64,000 bases of DNA from Batillaria attramentaria (Eukaryota; Mollusca; Gastropoda; Batillariidae). Shown here one piece after another: positions 54,851 through 64,000 of this stretch. A program made the position numbers and the translations under genes. The notes under the pieces were generated by a model that saw nothing but the letters and a program-made list of their open reading frames with translations, ran no database searches and had not been told where the DNA came from. Position 1 is the first letter of the stretch; each line of letters starts with the position of its first letter. The stretch is from the NCBI GenBank assembly GCA_018292915.2, contig JACVVK020000480.1:272501-336500 (forward strand). The letters run 5' to 3'.

Positions 54851-55063
54851 GGCGGACCGAACTATGATCACCCTATCTTGGATGGCCTTGTGGATTTCGA
54901 ATTCCTGGGTCATGACTACTATTTTACGGGTGCTAGCAACTGTGCATGCGTGTCATCTATCTACGTAACAGACCTGTACATCGCGACTCCGGCACATGAC
55001 CTCTGCAAAGATTTCGTACTGAAGTCATGTCCCGACGGGTCGGCATCTCTACAACCAGTTTAG
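54851..55063 (+). CDS. Candidate coding exon ending in a stop
   Basis: Acceptor TTTTTTTTTTCTAAG ends at 54850. The frame encodes GGPNYDHPILDGLVDFEFLG, HDYYFTGASNCACVSSIY and SCPDGSASLQPV, then a stop at 55061-55063. Four cysteines and mixed hydrophobic strands resemble a secreted or extracellular fold, but no signal peptide is in this exon. It joins in phase with the donor at 54692, yet a TAG lies just upstream in that frame, so the preceding exon is unresolved. Family not recognised. Confidence 0.35.
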   Translation, partial: GGPNYDHPILDGLVDFEFLGHDYYFTGASNCACVSSIYVTDLYIATPAHDLCKDFVLKSCPDGSASLQPV

Positions 55064-55217
55064 ACGCCTTGGTCGTTGGAGTTGTCTCCTCTAGCTGAAA
55101 TGCCATGCGCAGTACCAATGGCGGATGGTTGCCGCCGTTCATTTTTTTCCTAAGGCTTTCCTTTGTCGGCCAAAGAAGTCAGTCAAACATGACAATCAAA
55201 CATAGTGAGTTTCCTTC

Positions 55218-55343
55218 ACCCGTATCCCGGCTGGGGCCAAATATTTGTGCTGGCTTTTTCATCGTTGCCCCGTCGTTGATATCACCCTATGTGGTGGAAA
55301 AGGGCGTTAAACTCCCCAGCACCCTGCCCACCCACCCACCCAC
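55218..55343 (+). mobile_element. tRNA-Arg-like SINE, 5'-truncated
   Basis: Starts at CCCGTATCCCGGCTGGGG and lacks the head. The CCCACCCACCC tail runs into (CCTT)n. Confidence 0.78.
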
Positions 55344-55890
55344 TCTTCCTTCCTTCCTTCCTTCACCCACTTGTGACTTGCACATCACCTGTTGCGAGCA
55401 CATCCTATGCAGCTTTTAGATTTGACATTTTCACATTTTGTTGCCCTGCTTGGCTAAGACGCTGAGAGAGGACCTTGGCCTAGGTTCTGGCATGAGTCTA
55501 TGATCACCCAAGCGCTACATGTATTCCCAGACACTGAACAGCCAGTCCTGCAATCTCCAGCCCCTGCTGCTACTGCTCCAATCGGCTGCTTCGCAGATCT
55601 GGGCCACGCGGACCTAAATTATCGAAAAGATAAGCATTCTTTCGGGCCGAACTAGTTTTATCGGAACATCCCAAACTGGGCCCCACAAAGACAGGCCCGC
55701 AGGACGATCTGAATGGATTCTGGCCAGGCAAATGTTTGAGCGGGAGCTCTAGTGGCGACCACAGCCTGCTCCCCCGGGCTGAAGAGCTCCGGGACAGGAC
55801 TGAAGGAGTTGCGCGCCCTTGTAGCGTGGAGTGGCCGGAGAGGGCTTCTCCAACCGTCGTCTTTCTTTGCTTTTCCTCTCTCAATTTCAG

Positions 55891-55955
55891 ACGCAATTCC
55901 GCTCCGACATTACCGAAGATGCTGGAACCGATAGAGGGATGTGCGGTGTGAGCTG
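55891..55955 (+). CDS. Candidate internal exon with consensus splice sites on both sides
   Basis: Acceptor TTTTCCTCTCTCAATTTCAG ends at 55890 and donor GCTG|GTAAGTAGCC begins at 55956. Of the three frames only one is open throughout: TQFRSDITEDAGTDRGMCGV. The exon is 65 nt and leaves two bases for the next. It belongs to the same plus-strand region as 54851-55063, but linkage is unproven. Confidence 0.4.
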
Positions 55956-55999
55956 GTAAGTAGCCTCGGGACGGACATGAATGCACATTGGCTGTGTTG

Positions 56000-57640
56000 A
56001 CAGGGGGCACTGTGGCGAGCGGCGTGCACGTGCAGCGCGTCGCGGGGGCAGGTCAGAGGACCAATTGAGACTCATGGGAAAGCGTCAGCAGCGGCCTAGC
56101 TGGTGGAAGGAGGGCGGGGGAGGTTGGGGTGGAGGAGGGGTAGGTGGAGGTGAAGTGCAGGTAGTGAAGACAGGGCAGGAGATTGAAGAAAGAATATCGT
56201 TGATTGGTGAACTCGGATATGGAGGTGGATTTTTTTTTTACGGTGTCCATACTTGACGTACTTATATCCAGTCATATCGAGGCAAGAAAAAAAAAAAAAC
56301 AAAAAACAAAACAAAACAAAACAAAACAACAACAACAAAACCCAAAAAACAAAACCAAAACCAAAATAACAGCCGAATGATCAAACAAAACAGAACAATC
56401 ACAGAACAGAAATGAAATAAAATGAATAGATCAAATGAAATGATCAAATGAAATGATCAAAATAAAATGATCGAAAGGGAATGATCGAAATGAAATGATC
56501 AAAATGAAATGTTCAAAATGAAATGATCGAAATGAAATGACCGAAATGAACCGATCGAAATGAAACGATCGAAATCAAATGATTAAATTACGTTTAAAAA
56601 ATATTTTCGAAGTGAATTGATCGAAATGAAATGGTCGAAATGAAACGATCGAACTGCATTAAAAAAATTGAAATGAAATGACCGAAAGGAACTGATCGAA
56701 ATGAAATGATCAAAATAAATGTTTTAAAACTGTATTTGCATAAGGTCTGCAGAAACAAACAGGACGGCCGGCCGGCCGGCCTCGTAAAAGTTTCCAAACT
56801 TGGTCTCGTCAATTTTAGTTTGAGTTTAGCTGCACGTGATCTGCTGGTCGATCATAAAGGAACATTGTATCGAACAAGGAATCGTCATCCCAGGATTCTG
56901 CTTCGCCGAGAGCATCAGCTGATTATGCTCTTCAGACAATCAGACTGCAACCAGGGTGTGGATCGAGTCATCGACCTTTTTTTTTTTTTTTTTTTGGCAG
57001 GGTTCAAATTAAAGGGATAGGACTGAAGTTTTCCAAGCTTACGTAACGATCGGGGCTGCTCACCATGTTCTGTTCTTCGGCCTTCGCTGCTACGATAATT
57101 ATGAGCCAAAATGTACGTGTATTCATTGCTGATACGATCGTAGTATCGTCTAATTTACGTGAACATTCGCGAGATGTTACGTTTCTGTCGTCCCTACTTG
57201 GCACCATAACTCTTTAACGCCCATGCAAAAATAGCGATTTTGCTTGAAATCTTCAGATCACCATGAGCCACTACAAGCCACTATTATGCAATCTACGGCG
57301 GTCTCGGGCCTAGCAGGGAAGGCCCACGCCTTGCGTAATAGTGGCTTGCAGTGGTGTTCAGTGGCTTGACCTTTTGCAAAGAAAGAAAGAAAGAAAGAAA
57401 GAAAGACACAAACAAACACTGGGCTGCGCTATCCTGCATGTTAGGAAAGTATTGTGTAACTAAAATACTTTCCTGCTAAGACGAGACTACTGTACACTTA
57501 CATAACTTAGGGTGACCTTGAGCAACTAAACAGAAAAAAAAAAAAATTCAAACAACCCTCATAAGTGCACGCATTGCTCAATTTTTCAGAAAACGATTTT
57601 GCCAAAAACGTTCTGAAGCTCGGAAACGGCGTCACGTTTG
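56000..57640. other. A-rich and tandem sequence, no gene recognised
   Basis: After a G-rich block (56100-56165), A-rich runs and the 14-bp repeat, 56730-57640 holds low-copy DNA with a T run (56979-56995) and (GAAA)n at 57382-57405. No coding signal. Confidence 0.4.
56430..56720 (+). repeat. Degenerate ~14-bp tandem repeat GAAATGATCGAAAT
   Basis: Repeated GAAATGATC(A/G)AAAT with drift (ATGACC, CCGATC, AACGATC), preceded by an A-rich CAAAA region from 56290. No coding content. Confidence 0.8.
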
Positions 57641-57941
57641 AAGCGGAAACGTGAAAAAAAGAGGGCAGCGAATTGGGAGTTTCACATTTCATCATCTGGA
57701 GTTACCCTCCAGCGACGCTTTGTCGTGAGGAGTTTTTCCCCCTTGCGGTGCCTCTTCGTGTCAAGGCGGAGCCCACAACGAGCGATGCGCATGAGATCGG
57801 TAATTCAGCGCACAACCTCCCGGCCATGAAGAACGCAGAGGACATACGTAGTGACATGGTGTGCACCATACTGTACCACATGGTGCAAAACCTTTTTTTT
57901 TTTTTTTTTTTTTTCGTGAGTGGTATTTCCACCGCTTAAGT

Positions 57942-57942
<1 letters not shown>

Positions 57943-57982
<40 letters not shown>

Positions 57983-58158
57983 CGGGGGGGGGGGGCCGAA
58001 TGGTAGAGCGTTGGACTTCCAATGCTCGGGTCGTGAGTTCGTATTCCGGCTGGGGCAAAATATTTGTGCTGGCTTTTTCATCGTTGCCCCGTTTTTGGTA
58101 TCACCCGTGTGTGGTGGAAAAGGACGTTAAACCCCCAAACACCCACCCAAGCACCCCC
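57943..58158 (+). mobile_element. tRNA-Arg-like SINE with a ~55-nt poly-G 5' end
   Basis: Perfect 14-bp TSD, CCACCGCTTAAGTG, at 57929-57942 and 58159-58172. Between the left TSD and CCGAATGGTAGAGCG are about 55 bases of G broken by a single C. The SINE proper is otherwise a normal GTTCGTAT-type copy. Confidence 0.9.
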
Positions 58159-58259
58159 CCACCGCTTAAGTGCCCAGTCAAGCACTATCAACGGCCACAA
58201 AGATTCCAGAGGACACGTAGTGACATCATGTTCACCAGCTGTACCATATGGTGCAAAAT

Positions 58260-60060
58260 GCTTCGGATTTCTTAAAGATTTTGTTTGTATGGTTATTCCA
58301 CGTGAAATAAGACTTTTCAGTCAAATAACACTGAAAATGACTTATTAACACAAAAAACACATGGCGTATGTATACACTAACGTGATATCCACCTTCAACT
58401 ACATAATTTTACTTGTGCTTATTTCATGCATTATATTCCCTGTCCGATATGAACCGGCTTCTGTGCAGCATAGTCCGATTTGGGGCATTGTGGGGCGGCG
58501 GGGATTTTGACTGTGTGTCGGTTGTGTGGCAACTTGGAATCGAAGTTTTGACAACTATAAGATCGTACAGTGACACTGCAACCTTTAGAAATCCCAAACG
58601 AAGTCGCTGTACGTTTTCTCTGTCCCTCGACAGGTCCACATTGTAGGTGTGGGAAATACGAGACAACGAAAAGGGACTGTACTCTGGAGTTTGTGTTTTT
58701 TCCCCCGTGTGCATCACTGATGGCGGCTGGTACATATTTTCACCGCAAGATCGTAAATCAACGCTTGAAGCGCTCATCTTCCCGCGCGCAAACAACTTTC
58801 CAACGGAAAGATTTATTCCTTTTTAGGCTCTTCTTCGTTTCAGCTTTTCGATGTTGCTCCCTGCTGCCCCCATTAGGATGCTCCACAGACAGAAGATTTC
58901 CCGATAGTGTGCTACCAGCTCAAGTCTATAGAGTTTGTAGTATACGAATTAGTTACACCAGAAGCATCGTGTGGTTGTCTCTGGTTACACCGACTGATCC
59001 GTAATCTCTGAGCGTTCCTCGAAATTCTTATCCACCGAGACACTCAAAAGTACACAAGTGCAATTCTCAGCGAATATTGTGGAATGAATACACCCACTGA
59101 CGTAAAACGGTGAACTTCTATTTAAACTGAAAAAAAAAATCCCGAAACCTCTTGGTGCAAATTCGCCAGGAAATCTCTTTCGGTGCAAGCTGCTGACGTC
59201 ACACTGAAGTGCAGAATCGTGAGGGGAAAAAAAAGAGCAAGGGAAACAACACGTTTTAAGGGAAAACTAAAAACGAAATCTCTCCATCTTTCGAATCCGA
59301 ACTAATCAAACTGCAGACAGATGTCAAGGAAAAGTTTTCGTGAGTCTTCCAGCAGAACGTCTCATTGCGGAACTAGATTGGGACGAAAACGGCTGGACGT
59401 GGAGACGCGGTGATAAAAGCTTGCGAAGAGCCCATTGCCAAGGACAATGATTTTAACATTCACGGAGGCAATTACAGAGGTGACGGGCAGAATCAGTTCG
59501 CGTGATTTTTGCTGTTGCACTCTCACTCTGATCGGATAAAAGCAATGACGTTGGATTTATAGGGTCATGTTGACACAAGCGAATGGCTCCAAATTAAAGT
59601 ACAAGGTCCGGTAATTTAGTGGTACAACTTACAATCCCACACGCGAGTGAGGGATATTTCGGGCTACTCTCCCCCCCCCTCTCCCCCGGGGAAAGCGTGT
59701 CGCCACAGTGCAGCGCCACCATTTTTTCCCCCCGCATGCATGAAGTGTATCTTTTCCATTTCATGGAATTTTAACGTGCATACTTGGTATTTGTGAGTGA
59801 GTGCGTACGCGACGAAGGGACAGGCACCGTAAACGAGTCTGCACGAGAATGTGACTCGATTTGGTATAAGGAAAAAGTACAGCGAGCCGCTCGGGGTAGC
59901 TCGGAGCTAGCCGGGCGTACCAAGTCAAATCAATCCAACTATCTGGGGGCATAGGGAAACAAAAACAAACAGAAAAACTGAATCCAAAACTAAATCGAAA
60001 CCTATGTACAAAATTTAATGCTCGCACATACACAATTACTGCGACTACACTCCAGAAGCA
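58260..60060. other. Low-copy DNA, no gene recognised
   Basis: Contains CGAAAAGGGACTGTACTCTG (about 58667), matching CGAAAAGGGACTGCACTCTG at about 20579, so a dispersed repeat is present. Frames at 58424-59004 on both strands have no clear splice support. Confidence 0.4.
59818..59872 (+). repeat. GACAGGCACCGTA dispersed repeat
   Basis: GACAGGCACCGTAAACGAGT followed by CTGCACGAGAATGTGACTCG. Partner of 28404-28460. Confidence 0.6.
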
Positions 60061-60065
60061 CACAG

Positions 60066-60067
<2 letters not shown>

Positions 60068-60150
<83 letters not shown>
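60068..60150 (+). repeat. (CA)n microsatellite, ~82 bp
   Basis: Followed by a run rich in CGTACG and ACGCGT (60170-60240). Confidence 0.97.
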
Positions 60151-60153
<3 letters not shown>

Positions 60154-61059
60154 GCGCATTCAAACAAACGTACGCGTACGAGCATTCATACGCGTGCGTG
60201 CGCTCAACGTAATTACAAACGTACGTACGGTACGCACGGTAGACTGTATGAAATCTGGCCTTGTGCTCGTTTCCTGTGCACTTGTGTGGTTGAAATTGAA
60301 GAGTGGACAGCACGCGCACATTACTACAGTATAGATTTTGCCCGTAGAGAGCTGGGGGCTACGAAAGCAATGAATTGTAAACGCAGAACTGGCCGTCAGT
60401 TGCGGTCGAGGCCGAATCGAATGTCCAGTGGAATAAGCTGAATGAGGGAATCCAATAACACGAGCATTATCAAATACAGCAGCATTCATCCAGACAGGTT
60501 CCAACGCAAGATGTGGGAGAAATGGGGATGGGGAGGTGGAGGGGAACGGGGGTCGGAGGGAGGGGGGAGTTGTTTGCTTTCTGGCAATCAAACGCTACAC
60601 GTTATCCACGCGTGTGAAAACATTTTATGTGGCATTTAACTTCGATCAAGTACCAGGGCAAAATCCACCTTTCGATTCTTGTTAGCTCTGGGCACAACGG
60701 AGTTTCAATAGAGTTTGCACTCAGTGGAATACGGAAGGCCCTGGGAGAATATTGACTGCCAAGTTTGATATCGATGGCCAAGGAGCGAAGGGATTGGTCT
60801 CTACGGGGAACAGTTGCCCTTCTTCACTTCAGCTTTTGTTTGAAGTGACCTCGACCCTTTGTCGTTTTTCTCATCTGTAAGATATTTGAATAATCTCCAA
60901 TTACAGTTTGCCTGTCTGTCTAGGTTATTGCAGATAGATTCCAATTTCCATTAGTTTGCATACTTCAGCAGATTTTGTTTTTCTTCTCGATTCAGATTTG
61001 TAAACCGTTCATATAATTTACTTTCATGTCGCTGGTGCAACGACGTATGATGTTTTGCT

Positions 61060-61256
61060 AATGGATGACTCCGGTCTCGTCAATCAGAAGGGTCGAGCCC
61101 CCAGAATTCAGCCAATCGCGTCCCGCGGCATAATGAGCACAGTACATACATGGCATGGTCTGGCAAACGTTTTGCTAGACACTACAAGGAGGGAAGCACG
61201 TGCAGTGTCGTATGACTGAAACGTGGAAAAAAAGCAGTAAGTCCATTGACATCATT

Positions 61257-61258
<2 letters not shown>
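61060..61258 (-). repeat. Dispersed repeat with CRE-like motif, copy B
   Basis: Reverse-complement match to 29760-29950 (plus strand AATCGCGTCCCGCGGCATAA, GGCATGGTCTGGCAAACG, TACAAGGAGGGAAGCAC). It ends at a (GA)n tract. Confidence 0.7.

Positions 61259-61314
<56 letters not shown>
61259..61314 (+). repeat. (GA)n microsatellite
   Basis: Lies between the CRE-containing repeat (ends 61258) and the composite repeat (starts 61316). Confidence 0.97.
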
Positions 61315-61315
<1 letters not shown>

Positions 61316-61317
<2 letters not shown>

Positions 61318-61520
61318 AAAAAACAAGGAGGAACGGCCCCGTCCTACAAAGTTGTTTCTCCAAACTTCATTTTATTTTGTCTGTTTTGTTGTCGGTTCTC
61401 CCCTCTCCAAGTTCTACCAATGACACTAGATCCTCTACGACCTCGACCGATTAGCCACGTGACTGGGGGTGGGGCCGGGTGGGGGAAGAAGGGAGAGAGA
61501 GAGAGAGGCAGAGAGAGAGA
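61316..61520 (+). repeat. Composite repeat, copy B (leads into a GA tract and SINE)
   Basis: Near-identical to 26108-26330, with a short deletion in the TTGTTATTG stretch. Followed by GGCAGAGAGAGAGAGGG and the SINE at 61521. Confidence 0.8.
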
Positions 61521-61690
61521 GGGTGGGTGGGTGTTTGGGGGTTTAACGTCCTTTTCCACCACATAGGGTGATATCAAAGACGGGGCAACGACGAAAAAGC
61601 CAGCACATATATTTGGCCCCAGCCGGGATCGAACTTACGACCAGACCATTAGAAGTCCAACGCTCTACCATTCGACCACCCTGGCTCCCC
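61521..61690 (-). mobile_element. tRNA-Arg-like SINE inserted in a (GA)n tract
   Basis: Full-length GTTCGATCC-lineage copy with GA repeats on both sides, inside the composite repeat shared with 26108-26506. Confidence 0.83.
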
Positions 61691-61851
61691 GAGAGAGAGA
61701 GAGAGAGAGAGAGAGTGGAGTCGTATGGTGTCTTTTCTTCCTTCCTTCCTTTCCGTTTTATTTTTTTTAAACTGCTTTCCACCTGCTTTCTCATCTCATC
61801 CTAACTGCTTCGGTGATAAGTCTACATTGTTGCACCTTTAGCCTGTCGACT

Positions 61852-61970
61852 TTTCCGGCTGGGGGAAAAATAGTTATGTTTGCTAGCCCTTTTTTCTCGT
61901 TGCCCTGTCTTTGATAACACCCATATGTGGCGGAAAAGGACGTTAAACCCTCAAACACCCACCCGACCCT
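61852..61970 (+). mobile_element. tRNA-Arg-like SINE, 5'-truncated old copy
   Basis: CCGGCTGGGGGAAAAATAG, CTCGTTGCCCTGTCTTTGAT and ATGTGGCGGAAAAGGACGTT, with the CAAACACCCACCC tail. Confidence 0.7.
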
Positions 61971-62338
61971 CTCGACCTATCGGTGCCAAGCAGATAAGAC
62001 TGGTGACACAATCAAGGGATGAAAAGGGACATAATCTCGTGTCCACCGGCGCCGTGGTGAGATTGGGGGGAGATAACCATACTGTCGGGATTTCCGGAGT
62101 GATGGTAGCGCCAACCGACTGAGGTGACAATCTGGATGAAAAGACGGAGGGAAAACAGACCTATCAGTCATGGCGCAGGTTACTCCTATATTAATTTCTG
62201 GGGGGATGAGGGGGTGGGTGGGTGGGGTTGGGGGCCCAGGGGGTGGGGGGATGGGGGGGGGGGGGTTAAGCGCCTGTCAAATTCATTGCGGTTGTGCCTT
62301 TGTTCCAGAAGACGCGACCTTTTTCTCTGGCTCTAGCT

Positions 62339-62509
62339 GGGGAGCCGGGACGACCGACTTGGTAAAGCGTTGGACTTTCAATGCTCGGGTCGTGAGTTCG
62401 AATCCTGGCCACAAATGTTATGCTGGCTTTTTCCTCGTGGCCCCCACTTTGATATCACCCTTACATGATGGGAAAAGAAGGTTAAACCAACGAACAAGCA
62501 ACAAACCTT
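62339..62509 (+). mobile_element. tRNA-Arg-like SINE, old subtype
   Basis: 11-bp TSD, TGGCTCTAGCT, at 62328-62338 and 62510-62520. ACTTTCAAT anticodon arm and GTTCGAATCC B box. Body diverged. Confidence 0.8.
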
Positions 62510-62548
62510 TGGCTCTAGCTTTGCTGACACCATCCTGGGGTTTCTAGG

Positions 62549-62640
62549 GAGCCCAGACAGCCGAGCGAGTGCAGAGCTGGATTGTCAGTAGGGGTTCTGA
62601 GTTCGGTTCCCGCTGGTTAGGCTCAAAGGAATTTTGTCCT
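62549..62640 (+). mobile_element. tRNA-like SINE head of a minor family
   Basis: GAGCCCAGACAGCCGAGCGA, then GAGTTCGGTTCCCGC. It has a B box and a GAGCC start like the dominant SINE but a different anticodon region and body (GGAATTTTGTCC). Confidence 0.4.
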
Positions 62641-62707
62641 TTCTTGAAAATGAGACAGAACATTTAAGGCCGTAGATCAGAAAGACTAAGAATGAAGACG
62701 ACCTTAT

Positions 62708-62770
<63 letters not shown>
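62708..62770 (+). repeat. (CAAT)n microsatellite
   Basis: About 15 copies of the tetranucleotide. Confidence 0.96.
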
Positions 62771-63230
62771 GGGGAACTCATCATCAGTATTATCAACGAC
62801 TGATCAAGTCATAATCATATTGTCGCCAAAGGAATAATTTGAGTCCTCCCCCCCCCCCCTCCAACCTCTTCACGCCCCTCCCCCAAGCCCCTCATAACGT
62901 CCTCCCCGCCTCCCTCTACTAAGCGGTAAATGCGCATGTTTACGTTAGCAACACAGGGACAAAACACAGACTTAACAGTAAGCCCCAAGAGTTTTCACAA
63001 TTACACCTTTTTTCACCGTCCGTAAATACACTGCTTCGCGTCTGCTATCGACTGCGTCTTGAAAAACCGAAAGGTTCCCCGTTTTTCATGTCATAATATT
63101 AACCCCGCCAATCTCTGTTCGATTATGTTATTTTGTTTTGTCCTGCTTCTATTTTGAAATGTCAGTGAAAGGAGTTTTAGATGTCGCTGAAATATATGTT
63201 CTGCCCCTGATCGACTGGGTTCATAAATAA

Positions 63231-63334
<104 letters not shown>

Positions 63335-63339
63335 TTTTG

Positions 63340-63517
63340 GTGGGGTGGGTGTTTGGGAGTAACGTCCCTTTCCACCACGTATGGACGATACCAAAGGCCG
63401 GGCAACGAGAAAAAGACAAGCACAAATAATTATTTGACCCGAGCCTGGATCCGGGATCCGAACTCACGACCCGAGCATTGAAAGTCCAGCGCTCTACAAT
63501 TCGGCTGTCTCGACTCC

Positions 63518-63520
<3 letters not shown>
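63340..63520 (-). mobile_element. tRNA-Arg-like SINE between GA/GACA tracts
   Basis: Old subtype (ACTTTCAAT arm) with a short duplication GGATCCGGGATCC at the B-box end. (GA)n(GACA)n lies at its 3' end and (GA)n at its 5' end. Confidence 0.78.
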
Positions 63521-63567
<47 letters not shown>

Positions 63568-64000
63568 CTTTCAAAGAAGGCACACGCCCAACGACTGAGG
63601 ATGGAAGGGAAGGGTGCCGCACAAGACCACAAGGTAGGGAACACCCGTTACAAAGAACATTCCACAATACAATAACAACACAGTTCGCCGGTTATACGTA
63701 CTTACTATTACAACAGCTCCGAGGGACCAAAACAAGAAGACACAATACTGTACTGTGCATCACTGCGCATGTCAGTTTTCTGACAGTATTTCAGCACCGA
63801 AACCCCCCCCCCAAAAAAAAACAAAAACAAAAAAAACAACAACAACAAAAAAAAAACAACCAAACAAACAAACAAACAAACAAAAAAAAAAAAAAACTGA
63901 CGGTATATTGACATCGTTCGTCATAAACAAAATTCATCCACATATCCCATCAGGGCCAGATTCCGTGTGAGTTATAAGAATGGGCCAGATTCCGTATGAG

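Noticed and set aside
59761..60319. Minus-strand 132- and 105-codon frames
   Set aside because: Built around the (CA)n tract at 60068-60150; flanking parts show no consistent frame.

Overview
This is a gene-poor, repeat-saturated stretch of an animal nuclear genome. There are no prokaryotic operons, ribosome-binding sites, CRISPR arrays or rRNA. The evidence is GT-AG spliced candidate exons, tRNA-derived SINEs with target-site duplications (TSDs), non-LTR retrotransposons and very long (CA)n and (GA)n tracts. The repeat style (mollusc-like 'TGACCTTGACC' repeats, one dominant tRNA-derived SINE, extreme dinucleotide tracts) suggests a marine mollusc, most likely a gastropod. That assignment is inference; no species can be read from the window.

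Layout. 0-10 kb is mostly low-copy DNA. It holds the best host gene candidate, a three-exon minus-strand gene at 3535-5299 with an ETS-type promoter motif, and a second set of minus-strand exons at 8.3-10 kb. A SINE sits inside an older 'TGACCTTGACC' repeat at 2.1-3.1 kb. 10-16 kb holds an L2/CR1-like LINE 3' end (11.7-12.1 kb), SINEs and a 13-copy, 55-bp minisatellite (14456-15170). 16-22 kb holds a decayed RTE-like LINE tail, a cluster of plus-strand exon candidates (18.7-19.9 kb) interrupted by a 329-bp terminal-inverted-repeat element, a minus-strand terminal exon at 20026-20154 and a possible solo LTR. 22623-25906 is a complete RTE-like LINE with an uninterrupted endonuclease/reverse transcriptase ORF and a perfect 15-bp TSD. 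It is the only long protein-coding gene here. 26-48 kb is a patchwork of SINEs, microsatellites, MITE-like and dispersed repeats, a 10-copy 67-bp minisatellite (42041-42712) and a three-fold compound satellite (45848-46692). 48-64 kb is similar, with plus-strand exon candidates at 54.4-55.96 kb.

The commonest element is a ~165-bp tRNA-Arg-like SINE, with about 29 full, truncated or decayed copies on both strands. Many have perfect 9-15 bp TSDs, and at least two young lineages can be told apart. Several long dispersed repeats occur twice within the window in opposite orientation.

I found no multi-gene system that I can defend as a novel pathway. The most informative observations are the intact LINE, the SINE subfamily structure and its homopolymer and microsatellite associations, the transposon that interrupts otherwise continuous exon frames, and several spliced gene candidates that I could not assign to a family. 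Exon models are read by eye from splice signals and frame, without alignment, so their confidences are moderate or low.
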